The notes beneath the pieces were generated by a model. It ran no database searches and was not told the origin of the DNA. It saw only the letters and a program-made list of their open reading frames with translations. Shown here one piece after another: positions 25,010 through 36,699 of a stretch of 64,000 bases of DNA. Both the position numbers and the translations under genes were made by a program. Location of the stretch: contig OX638130.1 in NCBI GenBank assembly GCA_951804985.1, positions 116,573,593 to 116,637,592 on the forward strand, written 5' to 3'. The DNA comes from Dryomyza anilis. Taxonomy: Eukaryota; Arthropoda; Insecta; Diptera; Dryomyzidae. Position 1 is the stretch's first letter. The number at the start of each line of letters is the position of its first letter.

Positions 25010-25435
25010 ACTACAAAAAACTAAATTTAGGATGTACTGAACTTACTTGGACAGAAAGTTCTACAGGAAGACAGGAGCTACTTAAATAACTGTGACAATG
25101 ACTGTAAAAGAAGAAGGAATTGAACGACAAGAACACGACGAACAGAGTAACGGAATTTGAAATAGAAAACAAAATAGCCGGAGCAACAAGTAGACTAAAA
25201 GGAATGGAAGAAAAGTAGGAAAAGTAACAAAATTTGAAGAAATAATGAACAGACAAATCGATTAGAGAAAGATTAGAGAAATAATATATGAACTGAAATA
25301 TAAGAAGGAATAGAAAGAGCCGAAAGACAAGAGCGACTGGAAAATTAGGAAGAAATATAAGAAATGAAGTGGGAAAAGATGGAACAGAATTGAAATAAAT
25401 TAAGAGAACCGAAAAATCCAAGGAACTGAAGAAGA
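25010..25435. repeat. Degenerate purine-rich minisatellite, block 2
   Basis: The words GAACAG, GAAGAAG and GGAATTG continue after the LINE fragment, so that fragment probably inserted into a pre-existing purine-rich region. Confidence 0.55.
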
Positions 25436-25442
25436 AGATAGG

Positions 25443-26045
25443 CCTGTAGAGAACTAAGGCCGAGCTCTCTCACCATTTGAGATGTGCGTGTTACTCAAAG
25501 TGGTGGGACCTACAGTTTAATGCCGAATCCGAACAGCGGGATGAGAGCTTTACATAGGCAATGTTTACTCTCGTAGGTTTTTTTTATAATATTAACCAAC
25601 GCTCAGGGGATGCCCCCTATTCATGCAATGCACAGTGTTGATCGAAGAAAGGATAATAGGTTATTGGGAGGGAGGGAAGATGGAGTAGTGTCGGTGGATG
25701 TTTGTTTTGAACTTGGCAATATCTAAAATGTCGGGAAAAACAGACGCAGGGAGATTGTTCCACAAACGTATCGTGCGGCTGAAAAACGAATTATCTCTGT
25801 AATGCGTACTTCTGTTGAGAACCGAGTGGACTACGAAGGGGTGGGCTTGGTTCGATGCCCGAGTAGAATGAGAGAATACACGACCTGGCAATTGAATGGC
25901 GAGAGGTAGCATCGCATAGAATAATGTTTTCCATGAAAAAGATGTTAACAGTCACAGGAATTGAACCAGAGACCTTTCGGCTTGTAGTCCAATGCACCAG
26001 CGACTTTTTGACTCGTACTCCAACGAACTAACCAAACGAGACACC
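25443..26045 (-). mobile_element. tRNA-derived SINE, copy 3, split by a LINE fragment
   Basis: On the minus strand it begins near 26045 with an A-box-like TGGTTAGTTCG and a clean B box, GGTTCAATTCC (plus strand 25957-25967). It continues to the word CTACCTCTCGCC near 25900, is interrupted by LINE sequence, and resumes at AACCTACGAGAG (plus strand about 25567-25578) down to CTCAAAGTGG and GAGAGAGCTCGG near 25460. Removing the LINE leaves about 295 bp, the same size as the other SINE copies. Confidence 0.88.
25579..25888 (-). pseudogene. LINE element B family fragment inside the SINE
   Basis: The minus strand encodes the last ~75 residues of the element-B reverse transcriptase in one frame, from about GRVFSHSTRASNQ through RLWNNLPASVFPD to HRHYSIFPPS. 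A 3' UTR and a short T-run (A-tail on the minus strand) follow at about 25579-25585. It is 5'-truncated, with no EN or RT core. The SINE breakpoints on either side are nearly contiguous and show no clear target-site duplication. Confidence 0.88.
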
Positions 26046-26829
26046 GAAGCTGTCAAAAAATATTACATAAAATAACTTGAAAAATGAAATTTCGATTAAA
26101 CTAAGTAGACTTGAAGAACAGAAAGATCGAAAATAACTCTAATGATATAAAAACTCTACAGAAAACTAGAGATTACCATATCATTGCTGTAAATTATTAA
26201 TTAGTTAGAGATTATAAATTATGAACTATTTTCTTAAATATGAGTACATCGCATGTATTTTAACAATTACAACAACTAAAAATAAGAAGAAAACAACCAA
26301 GAATACATATTTGCTGTGTGAGGTATTTCAAGTGTTGCCTTAACAAAACCACGATTTGTTATATAGTTCGCCTTTCCCCCATTCCACCAACAACCCTCAG
26401 TCATATCGATCGACCACAACTCTTTGCTGCTGCACTATGAATTCCGCACTAACGTTACCCCTATGACGACGCGACACTCTTGTCAAAACACTTGGCACCA
26501 TGAGAGAGCCTCTTGGCGCATCACTCATCTTTTACCACATATTATTTCAATGGTTTCCTACAATATGTAAATATTACACCGAGTAGTATGTATAGTGTTG
26601 GCTATGATACGTTCAACTACAAGCGCATTATGTGCTAAATACACTCTTCATTTACTTTTTGCACAAAAACCCCCCACAATTATAAGCACCATACACATGC
26701 ATCATGGGTTGATGTAATGCCCAACGGTAACAGGTCGCTGAAGGATCATATGTTGGGCTCAATAGTGTAATGGTGGAAATACTGAGGTAGATTGTGATGC
26801 CGGAGGTACTTTTGATGCACTGAGAATTA
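26046..26829. other. Non-repetitive segment, no gene seen
   Basis: Somewhat GC-richer sequence lies at 26360-26530, but it shows no open frame or motif that I recognise. Confidence 0.35.
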
Positions 26830-27785
26830 AGAAGAGGTAGTATGCACAGAAACTTAAATAATAGAATAAATGAAGGAACTTCATGAACAGGAAGAACGGA
26901 AAGATAAAGAAAAGCTGAAAAACAGAAATAGCTAGACGAATAAGAAGAACTTGTTCAAGAGGAGTAACTTGAAAAACAGGAAGTGCGGATTGAATGAAGG
27001 AAATTAAGTAGAAAATGATGTAAGTAAAGTAGCAAAAATAGGCGTAAATCGAAGAACTTATAGAGCAGAAGAATCAAAATGGAATTTACGAACAGGAAGA
27101 ACTTATAGAACAAAAAGATTGAAAAGTTATGAAATAACTTTGAAGACAGAACAGAAATAGACGGGTGAACTTAAGTTAACTCGTAGGACAGAAAGATATG
27201 TAAAAACATAGATAATTGCGAGTATATGAAGAATTAGATGAATATGAAAAACAGGTAGAAAGCAAGACAGGTGGGAAAAACTTACAAAGTAGAAAGAAGG
27301 AACAACTAATTGGATAACAGACAATTAAGAGAAGATGAAGAATTCGATGAATATGAATTACCTGTAAAACGTAAGATACTGGAAGACTTAAAGAAGAGCA
27401 ATATTTGGAATAAATTAAAGGACTTATAGATCAGAGAGTACTGAAAATGTAAGAACAGAAAAAACTTCGACGATGAAATTAAATGGACGAAGACGCGAAG
27501 AAAAGTGAGAACAGGGAAAATTAATAGAAAATGCAGAAAGTATAAGAAGAACTTAAATGACATAAAGAACAGATGAAATAACTTATGAAACATTACGAAC
27601 TGAATTAAATGGAAGAACAGAAAGAAAGGAAAGAAATGAAATAATTTTGAAGAACAGGCAGATCAATAACAAATAGTTAAAATCACAGAGATGAACGGGA
27701 AGGAACATTAGAACACTGAAAATTGAGAGAAGATTAAGATGAATATAAAGAACTTGTAGATCTGTAGATCGAAAGAAAAAGGCCT
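26830..27785. repeat. Degenerate purine-rich minisatellite, block 3
   Basis: Irregular reiterations of GAACTTATAGA, AGAACAGAAAGA and GAATTAGATGAATATGAA occur, with local periods of roughly 30-60 bp. Antisense open frames rich in Phe/Leu/Ser here are composition artefacts. Confidence 0.65.
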
Positions 27786-27786
27786 T

Positions 27787-27906
27787 TAATCACGTATGAT
27801 GATAATAGTCTAATGATATCGTTTAGACGATAATCTTACTTCAGCAAAAACGATAGCGTTTTATGGCACGTTTCAACGACGATCGTTTTTAAGTTACGTG
27901 ATGAGG
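27787..27906. mobile_element. Small inverted-repeat element, ~120 bp (tentative)
   Basis: The octamers ATCACGTA near the left edge and TACGTGAT near the right edge are exact reverse complements, with weaker complementarity outside them. ACGAT/ATCGT words fill the interior. It could be a short MITE or a chance inverted repeat. Confidence 0.4.
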
Positions 27907-28004
27907 GACCAGGAAACTTAAAGTGGAGCAAGATCAAAAATAAATGAAACGAGTTGGGAAAGTTAGGTCACATGGGTAAGTTCGGTCACATGGGGCGGTT
28001 TTTA

Positions 28005-28780
28005 TAGTCGGTCGGGCCCGACTATGGAATACCCTACACCTTTGGTGGGGATATTAATGTGGGATATTTAATTGCATACCTTAATTTTAAAGTTTTTAAT
28101 TATGATGAACCTCCCCACCCTCAGAATATTATTCATATATCAGAGATTTACGTCGTATATCCCCATAAATTAAAAAATGTATATAAAAATATAAACAACT
28201 CAAAAAAAAAATAGAAAAATATAATTGCGCGGACCACGCCTATATTTAACATTTTGAAAGGCTAATATTTCATAGATTTGATTTTAATAATTTACGGATC
28301 AAATTTCCACTATGGTCACCCGGGAAATAATGAAAAAAAAAAGTGGGCGGATCACGCCCATTTTTGAACCACATATTTATAGGTGAATTCTAACAATACC
28401 TTTTAAATTTTATAACTATACCTAGAATACTTTTCGAATTATTAGTTCCGAAAGAGTTATATAAAAGTGACTTGTATGGGAGGTGGGCGTGTCCGTTGAC
28501 CGATTTGGATCATTTTCAAACTCAGTTCCTACTTTTGGCTAAAATATATTGAGACGAAATTTCATCGCATTCTCATCAGTATTTCTAAAGTTATTCTGTA
28601 TTCGGACAGCAAGACTGCAAGACGGACAGACAGACGGACAGACGGACATGGCTAAACGGACTCGGGTAGTGATGCTGATCAAGAATATATATACTTTTCC
28701 ATACCGGACACGCCTGCTAAGGGGCGTTACAATATACGCACAAAGTTAATATACCCTGTACCTCATAGGTGTAGGGTATA
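28005..28780. mobile_element. ~750-bp TIR element with GACGGACA repeat
   Basis: The ends ATACCCTACACC (28029-28040) and GGTGTAGGGTAT (28768-28779) are exact inverted repeats of 12 bp. The interior carries a GACGGACAGA tandem near 28620-28650 followed by CTGATCAAGAATATATATAC and ATATACCCTGTA, a combination I associate with dispersed repeats of flies. Just outside the left end is the dyad TAGTCGG...CCGACTA (28005-28024). No transposase frame is visible, so the element is non-autonomous. The family name is not assigned. Confidence 0.75.
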
Positions 28781-28850
28781 AAAACGAATAGATCGGGGAG
28801 TACGAAAAGAAATTGAAGACTAGACCAGAAAAAAATGTAAAAAAGTTTTA

Positions 28851-29913
28851 TTGACCCTTATATGCCCACTGTTTCGGCCAGGAACCAACGGATGAAAATC
28901 AAAATTTTGTTCAACGAATTTTATTAAATCTTCCCGGTTCGACTTTTAAAATGTTTATTGATCGAAGCGCCACCATTTGCGCTGATTCCCATTTGAAACA
29001 AACTTCATTTGCCGGCTGTATGTCAAGTAAGGGCAATCAAACTCAAGAAAATTAGCTTTTGTAAAATTGCGTACTCTAAAAAAAAATATTATAGTAATTA
29101 ATTTGTCGAAATCGAAGCTCAAAAAAATATTGTCGTGATCGCTGTAGTATCTAGAAGCTATTGTAAGTTTTTGGTTTTTTTCGAATTTTTGGTTGGTTCT
29201 TTGCCTAACCATCAGGCACCGTGAGTTCAAAATTGAGCATATGTGAAATTCTATTAAAACTTTTTTTTTTGAAGTTTGTAGTTTACAAAGAACAGAACTC
29301 TTGATTTTCGAACAGAATAAATGCTTGGGAATTAAAAGTGTGAATATGACTTCAACAATGGCCGGAGTGTATCCATAAAAAATAACTGTTTCATCAAAAC
29401 AAACCGCAAATATTCATACTTTTAAACTTTTTTTACATTTTCCACGATTTTTCATAACAAAATTTCTTGACTTTTGCTTTAAAAATTCTTAAGTACAAAA
29501 TGCACATTTTCAATTTTGAAGTCCGGGTGCCCAGTGGTTCCGCAAGGAACCAACGAGGAATTTTTGATCTGGTTTAATTAGGTACACCCAGACAAAAATA
29601 CTATAAGTACAAATAATAGTTTTTTACTATTAAAAATAGTCAATAGGATAAATTATTATTTTAATCGGAATATACCATTAAATACTAGAAAATACCATGA
29701 CATTGCCATTGAGTTTATATGAAAAGATTTTTTTTTTGTATACTATTAAATCAATAATTGTCCCATTGACCAATTTTAATGGGATTTGAGGGAATTTTTT
29801 TCTGGGTGTATCACCTATGAGCAAAGTCGTAGAACAAACGTTGTTCAGAATCGCGAGTTCTATAACATGAATTTTTTTCAACTCAAAAAAAAAATCAGGC
29901 TTTTAAGGGTTAA
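28851..29913. mobile_element. Possible non-autonomous piggyBac-like element
   Basis: The left end reads TTGA-CCCTTA (28851-28860) and the right end TAAGGG-TTAA (29904-29913). CCC...GGG ends and TTAA target sites are characteristic of piggyBac transposons, and here one TTAA has become TTGA. A subterminal motif is repeated: TGCCCACTG...AGGAACCAACG near 28863 and TGCCCAGTGGTTCCGCAAGG near 29530. No transposase is recognisable in ~1.06 kb. The terminal match is only 6 bp, so the assignment is tentative. Confidence 0.45.
29583..29810. mobile_element. MITE, CACCCAGA family, intact copy (228 bp)
   Basis: The ends TACACCCAGACAAAAAT and ATTTTTTTCTGGGTGTA are inverted repeats. TA at both edges could be a TA target duplication of mariner type. 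The interior is shared with the copies at 14475-14949 (SINE-interrupted) and 38961-39152. It sits inside the possible piggyBac-like element. Confidence 0.85.
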
Positions 29914-30008
29914 GAGAACATGAAGAATTAGATGAATATAAAATGTTTCGAACATGAAGTTCGGAAGAGTCTAGAAAATTGAATGAACATGAAGTCAAGG
30001 ACGTAAAA

Positions 30009-30322
30009 AACCAGAATCGGAATCAATATCGAAACCGCTTCCATTTGTGGAACAAGAATCAGAACCATTATTAAATATGTGGGACCGGAATAGGAATCCA
30101 TATACATTTTTTGGTTGAAACCGGAAAATCTAGGAACAAAAACAGGAACTGATATTCCAAAAGATTTTATTATCTTTCAGAGACCACAAAGAATCGGAAT
30201 CGGAAACGATTCGATTTTGGGAACAGGAATCCATATAAATTATTTGATTGGAAACAGGATCGGAATCGCTTTTTAAAAATCTTTGAACCAGTACCGGAAC
30301 CGATATTCCAAAGGGTTTGTCC
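30009..30322. repeat. Dispersed copy of the GGAACC/GGAATC repeat
   Basis: About 1.3 diverged monomers of the family at 16.1-18.8 kb occur, including CCAGAATCGGAATC, GAACTGATATTCCAAA, TTTTAAAAATCTTTGAACCAG and CCAAAGGGTTT. It shows the repeat is dispersed as well as arrayed. Confidence 0.8.
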
Positions 30323-30329
30323 ATCTATA

Positions 30330-30620
30330 AAGTACAGCTGAAACGTATGAAATATATGGAAGAAAAGAAAAAAGGCAAAAATTGAAACATCTTTAAAGAA
30401 CTGGAGATCAAAAATAAATGGATAAATTTACCAAGAACAACTGAAAGAAAAAAGGAAATCGAGAGAATTTTTTGAATTAGATGAATCTGAAGAACTTGCA
30501 GATCAGAAGAAACTGGAAAACTTAAGAAACATACATAAATGATGAACTTCAAGAACTGGAATTGAACAATTGAACTCAGAATTGAACAAAACAGACTATA
30601 ATGTAAAAAATTTAGAACAA
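30330..30620. repeat. Degenerate purine-rich minisatellite, block 4
   Basis: It has the same word usage as 26830-27785 (GAACTTGCAGATCAGAAG, GAATTAGATGAA). Likely the same family. Confidence 0.55.
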
Positions 30621-32255
30621 TAAGTATTAAAATAATGTTTTTCTCAGTGTGGACTTTTCTCATGCTTTCGTTGGTTGGTGGTTTTCTCCAACACCCCAAC
30701 GTCAAGGATTTCTTTTCAATGCACTTCTTCTACTACACAGTTTGTCATTCATTTAAATATTAAAACAAAGAAAGGTTCTGGTTGCACTGGTTGTGCTATT
30801 GGCTGGCTATTCGATGTATTCGCAGTGGTGTCGGGCTCTTGGAAATTGATATGGATCTGCTGCAGATGCCTGTCTGTGGTTAAGAGATGTGGCTGCTGTT
30901 GAATCGCACAGAATATGCGACTCTCGGCTATTCATTCTGCTTGATTTCATCTATAAACTAAGATTTTACATCAAGATGCCGTCAAGATTTTGTGGCTTTG
31001 AGGCATGTGAGACTTGGAGAGCCAAGCATCAGAAGAAGAAGATGACGACAATGTTGTGGGTTGTGATGGCAGTGCTGCCTTCGAGCTATAGAATACATAA
31101 TTAGTGCGAAAAAATGTATATGCAATATGAAACCTTGCGGCAGAGCACGTCCCTATGTGAAAACCATCGAGTATTTATTAAAAAAAAAAATAAAAAATTT
31201 AAAAACAGTAATTCAGTCGAGTGGCAAAATCTGAAGAAGTAAAATATCAAGAAAAGAAAGTGCCCCAACGAAAATTGACAAAAGCGAAAGATGTCGACAA
31301 AGATTTCAACACCTCCTTGTGTCGTGTTAATAACCAATAAATAATACTGACCAACCCAAAAACGTCATCAACACGCACAAATCGACTCAAAACACAAAAC
31401 AAGCTCAAAATATTAAACACTTTAAATGCGAAAAAAACAAATTTGCGAAAGTAAGAGAAATATAGCATAAGGAGTTGCCACTTTCGCGGAATTGTTGCGG
31501 TATCTTTTACACTACAGTTAAACTCAATTTTTTTAATATTAGCTTAGTCCAAGTTTTAACCTGTGGCTGTGCCAAAAAGGCGTTGAAGGCTGGTATTTTT
31601 CATATTTGATGAAGGGTTTCGCAAGGCTACTACTGCTGCTGCTGCCAACATCTGGTAGCAGCAAAAACAGACACAAATTAGCCCTGCGGCCCACAAACCC
31701 ATAAAATACCATAATTTACCGTAATCGCACAGCAAACACACTACATATTGCATACTCGCGTACATTTGACGACCATATACGGCGATCGACTATGTTGATT
31801 GCTGCACCATCGACGCTTGACCGGCGCACGATCTCCACGATCTTTAATTTATAAAATTATAAATTTATAAATCTGTGTGAAAAAAAATTCTCACCAACCA
31901 CTTTTCTAAGCACGGCATTGTAGTTACTTAATATTGGCAACATGTGCGCGTATTAACGTTGCCCATCCCCGCACGATCACCTGCTGGGAACTAGAATGAT
32001 TGTCGTCTGCCATGTTGCGACCATGCCAAGTGCCAATTGTTAGCCGTAACGGCCAACTAATGGACATGGAAAAAACCGAGGGAAAAAAAACTACAACCAA
32101 CTTGCGTGCGATCTTGTATCAGGGCCGGACTAGAATGTAAAATCCTACCGAGCCCACAAAATGGATCGATTGTCAACGATTTAGAGCCATATATAAAATA
32201 TGTTTAAGGAAAATTGATCTTTCTTATATAACCAGCGGTCTTTTTATACCCTCTA
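30621..32255. other. Non-repetitive segment, no gene seen
   Basis: This stretch is relatively GC-richer, with GCTGCTGCTG near 31630. Short open frames at 30675-31104 are small and lack recognisable domains, splice evidence or codon character. I cannot support a gene. Confidence 0.4.
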
Positions 32256-32685
32256 CCCATAGTACAAATTTGCCCGATGCGCCATCGGGAAATGATAGGG
32301 TTTTCGTTGGGTAAGTAAGTATTAAAGAAAATATGATCATTGCCTTTGCATGCCCTTATCATGCTTACCATACCAGGGTTTCCATTATCTAAATAGTCAA
32401 TGTTCCTGATCATAGCTACATTATTTGTTCCTCATAACGAAATGACATCAGACAATGATCGAGATTTAATGAGAGAAACCCTATAATGCTCGGGCTCTGA
32501 CAAGGCAATTGTCGGGTGTATAATAAAATGGGGAATTTCCCGATCAGTACATGCTAATGCCTGAGGTCAGTACATGATCAGGACACTGCGTTACAAGGAC
32601 ATTATGGGCCTCGTCATATCCCGATCATCTCAAATAATGACATGATCACTTCATGACCATGGCCCTACCAAAATTTCTACTAGGG
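32256..32685 (-). mobile_element. Non-autonomous TIR element, copy 2 (430 bp)
   Basis: This is an inverted copy of 9937-10417. The reverse complement shares GGCCATG, GATCATGTCATTATTTGA, GATCGGGATATGACGAGG, TCCTTGTAACGCAGTGTC and TGCGCATCGGGCAAA-type words. The ends are degraded versions of CCCTAGT...ATTTGCCC. It is about 50 bp shorter than copy 1. Confidence 0.85.
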
Positions 32686-33149
32686 ACTGTATTATGTCGA
32701 TCAAGCCTACTGATTTTAGGAGGACATCCTCCTTTTCTATAAGCTGTCCTCCTCAAAATTATACAAAATTAAATTTTGTATTATTAAAAAACAAATTTGT
32801 TCGTTTTTACCTATCTCAGATTCTCTGATAATTTTGCAAAAGAAATCCCCTAGTTTAGTTGAGGAAGTGGTCTATTCTTCTGACTATAAAGTAAATAAAA
32901 TAAATGTCGAATTTAATACGTTAGAACCTTGTTTTTCGTGTCATACCGTATCTGCTTTTTTTATCACACGAGATTTAAATCAAAACAACAATGATTTCCA
33001 AACTTAGTTACATAAGTATTTTATAAATATACCTATCTTATTAAAATAATAATTAAAGATATTTCATTACTTTGCAATTTACAATTTATTGTTGAAATCC
33101 TTACTTATACTAAAGGTGAAAGATCGCAAGAGAAGTACAGTAAGGAATA
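32686..33149. other. AT-rich segment, no gene seen
   Basis: No motif or repeat beyond simple AT-richness is recognised. Confidence 0.35.
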
Positions 33150-34530
33150 AAAAAACGAATATAAATTACAAAAGGAAAGAAGTATACGGAGTGATATACA
33201 TATAAATGAAACACTTCATTATATTCAGAAACATAGCCACTTGGTTATCAAAAAAAAAGTAAATAAGAGAAATTGAAATGCAGAAGTTAATTACTTGGAT
33301 ATCAAATCACTAAACTAGAGCAAAACTTGTTGATATACAGAGGTTCATTTCTTATGCACAATAAACAAAAACACTAATTTTGGAGCTCAGTTCCAAAACG
33401 ATATAACAAAAAATGTAAATAAAAGCTATTATTATTGGTATGTAGAGGTTTATTTCTTAAGCATCAACAAACCTAAACAAGAGTTATTATTCTCAATATG
33501 CTGAGATTAATGTCTTAAGAAAAAAAAACAATTATTCCTACTATACAGAGATTGAAGACTCTGTAAGCAGAAAAGTAAACAAGAGGAGTTGTTCTCCATA
33601 TGCAGAAATTATTGCCCTGAGTATCAACAGAGAAACAAAAACAATAATTCTTGATATGCAGAGGTTAAAAACTACAAAAATAAGAAACGAGAGAATCTTA
33701 TAGAGTATCAACAAGGAAACAAAAACAATTCTTCTTACTATGTAGAGGTTAAAGACTCGTTAAGCAGAAATGTTAAGAAGTTGTTCTTCATATGCAGAAA
33801 TTAACGTCTTGAATATCAGCAGGGACAATAACAATTATTCTTGATTATTACAGATGTTCAAAACTTTGTTATGAAATTATTCTGCATATGCAGAGTTTAA
33901 CTTATAGGGTATTAAAAATGTCGTAGCGTCGGTAGCTCAGATTTATGTGCGTTGGACTGCGAACCGAAAGCTCCCATGTTTAAGCCTGGACTGGGGCAAA
34001 CAAGATAATTTCATTGAAAACATTTTTTTATACCGCGCAACCTCTCGGCAGTAAATGGCAAACCTACGAGTTCTCACCCGCAGTTCGGATTCGGTATTAA
34101 ACAGTAGGTGCCACCACTTTGAGTACAAACATAACACGCACAGCTTAAAATGGCGAGAGAGCTCGGCCTATGTTCATATAGAACTGTAGCGCTAAACTAT
34201 TATTATTATTATTATTTATTATGAAAAACTTAACATGAGCTATTATTCCTGATATGCAAAAGTTAATTTATTCGGAATCAAACCGATTTATTCGGAATCA
34301 AACAAGAGCAATTATTCTTGATATGCAGATGTTAATTTCTTGGGTACCAAAACTTTAAACAAGAGCTATTATTCTTGATATGCACAGGTTAATTTATTGG
34401 ATATAAAAAAAAAAAACAAAAGAAGCGCAAATACTTTTAATATGAAGATGTGTATTTCTTGGATATCAAAAATGTAAACAAGAGCTACAATTCTTGACAT
34501 GCAGAAGTTCATTTTTGCAATATACATCTG
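33150..34530. repeat. Degenerate ~55-bp minisatellite
   Basis: The phrase TTGATATGCAGAGGTTAATT recurs in variants near 33437, 33494, 33543, 33597, 33653, 33740, 33788, 33885, 34249, 34319 and 34378, alternating with ATCAA...AACAAGAGCTATTATTC. Typical spacing is 50-60 bp. A SINE interrupts it at about 33920-34220. Confidence 0.8.
33920..34220 (+). mobile_element. tRNA-derived SINE, copy 4 (near full length)
   Basis: The 5' end preserves a tRNA-like start with an A-box-like GGTAGCTCAG (33931-33940). The B box is degraded (GTTTAAGCC near 33978). The body words TACCGCGCAACCTCTCGGCA, AAACCTACGAG, CCACCACTTTGAGTACAAA and CACGCACAGCT match copy 1, and the 3' tail is (TTA)n at 34198-34220. It is inserted in the ~55-bp minisatellite. 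Confidence 0.88.
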
Positions 34531-35008
34531 TTTGTCCATCACTCAGTCTGTCTATTAAAATCACGTTTACAGACATTTTAAATGTGAACTGGCCTACTGA
34601 TTTTTACTTCAGATTCATATAATGACTACAGCTCACTTCGAACAGTCCCTTTAAAGTGATACAACGGTTAGTACATTAGATATATAAATGGAAATGTCTA
34701 GACGGGACATCGCCATTCTTAATTTGACTACATTTCACGAATTCTGTTAAATTCTGTTATATTTAATTACCAACTACATTTTAAAAATGTATATATTTGG
34801 TTTGCAAAAAAGGTATATAACCTTACAATATCAGATCGATGTGGTCGAAATTCGTGTCCACGAAAGAAAACATGTTAATTTTTTGAATAGTATATGCAAA
34901 TTTTAAATTTTAACATTAATTTTTATAAAATGAAACAATAAAATTTGTGGAAATATATTGTGTAAATAAAATATACATGTATTTGGTCAATTTTACTTCT
35001 AAAATGAA
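34531..35008. other. AT-rich segment, no gene seen
   Basis: I recognise no element ends or genes. Confidence 0.35.
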
Positions 35009-35051
35009 CTCTTTGGGCCGATCAATAAACATTATTGATCGGCCCAAAGAG
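35009..35051. repeat. Perfect 20-bp inverted repeat with 3-nt loop
   Basis: The left arm at 35009-35028 (starting CTCTTTGGGCCG) and the right arm at 35032-35051 (ending CGGCCCAAAGAG) are exact reverse complements separated by ACA. This is one of the few GC-containing perfect palindromes in the window. It may be an abutting pair of transposon ends or a cruciform or hairpin-RNA former. Confidence 0.9.
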
Positions 35052-36490
35052 GTAACCTATATTGACACATTTGGGTAGTCCGCCCTGGTCTCATACGATC
35101 AGTCGCTGTGCACGTTGGTGCATTTGAGCATTTTCTACATCGATCAACTTGTAATAATTTTATTATTAGTCGTCGTAGTCGTCTTGGTCTTAGTCTCCTC
35201 CGTGTGCAGAGTGAACGCCATCTAATGCCAAATGCTGCCACGATCATTGTATGAAAAACCTGCTAAAGATCAGTTGAAACCAGCAATAATAAAAAAAAGC
35301 ATTCTCTCCACTACGTTCAACAAATTATGGCCTGAATAGATTTGTGTGCGCCGGCGCCGTATGATTACCCAACATGGCGGCAAGTATGTCGCTCGATCGT
35401 TCGTTTTTCTTGTGCGATCTTTGCGCGGCTAAATTTAATCAAACGATTAGCTGCGCAAAACGGGTTCCGAACTGAAGCCCACATGGCGCTGTATTCAAAA
35501 GTGAATAAAATCGAGATATATCGTATATATATATATTTATTTTTTGTATCTGTCAAAATGTATTTTTCGACAAGTTGTATGTGTTATAGACTTGATCAGT
35601 AGTTTGAGGATCGGTTTATATATATTTTTTTGTTCTTTAGTTTTTTCTACAAACTCACACGACTTATTTGCGACTTATTTACCGCGATTTCTTAGTGCAG
35701 TTAATAGAGTGCGACCAATGTGCGCGATTTTATTATTTATTTATTTTTTTTAGTTCAAGTGAGGATCAGTGATCGCTGCAAAAACTACGCATTGTATCTG
35801 CATGCAATTGACCGCAACATGTTGCTGTTGTTGCTATCATAGCTAACAGCAGTGTTGGTCATGCAATTGTTTCTGCCTACATGTGATGTTTTTCTTCGTA
35901 GTTTTATCATTATTATGGTTGTTTGTCAGTCTCCCTAGAGCAAGTGCCATAAATACACGAACCGTTCGTCATCCTCAGGTTGCTTAATTCTGTAGTTTTT
36001 CCGATAGTCCAGCTGCTTGCACAACTGGTCGTCGTCGTCGTCATCGCTTGAAAATCAGGCGACCTGTTTGCAAATAACAGCCACAAACAAGCCACAAACA
36101 AACCACAAACAAGCCACATTCAAACAAAGCAGCCAATTTAAGGCTGCTTGCTTGTTGTCTGAGGCAGCAAGTGAAAAAAGGTGAGGAAAAATTAGTGCTA
36201 AATCCCCGAAGAAATACAAAACCAAGAGCACAAAACTAAGGTTGGGTTCGTTCTGCGCCAAATTTTGGTCAGCGTTGAAAAAATAATATAAATATTGTTT
36301 AAAACTTGTTTTGCAGCGCCTGCAGATCGCGCTAGTCACTTTCGGTTTCTCTGTCGTTTTATGCAGTTTCAGTTGCATTTGCCGTCAATTGCGATATAGC
36401 GTTTGGCAACAACATTTATGCTGAAAAGGTTAAAAGTGAGCAGATGAATAGGCCAGCAGGCAGCCTGCAGCAAGGCGAAGCCTACACATC
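35052..36490. other. GC-richer unique segment; possible gene-associated DNA
   Basis: This stretch is less repetitive than its surroundings and includes GTCGTCGTCGTC runs near 36030 and an ACAAACAAGCCAC tandem at 36075-36115. An 86-codon plus-strand frame at 35342-35602 and others are too short and featureless to call. A 5' untranslated exon or enhancer would fit, but nothing proves it. Confidence 0.3.
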
Positions 36491-36699
36491 TAAACATGAT
36501 CTATAGCTACTATTAACCCTTTAAGAAAGGTCATACTTTTGTCTAAAATTTAAAGTTCTTTCATAGAAAATATAAAATTTGCATAGTTTTGACAAATGTC
36601 CTTGATCACTTTTCGTTCGCGAATATTGAAACTTTTTATATATAACTTAAAAGATCAGTCTTGTTAACATTAAACAAATAATGATAGACCCATTTAAAT

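Noticed and set aside
30675..31104. Two small overlapping frames in CTG/TGG-rich DNA
   Set aside because: Low-complexity, Cys/Gly/Trp-rich from triplet runs, with no domain or consistent codon use.
35342..35602. 86-codon frame starting MCAPAPYDY in GC-richer DNA
   Set aside because: Short, no domain, and the C-terminal half is translated AT repeat. A 5' exon is possible but unsupported.
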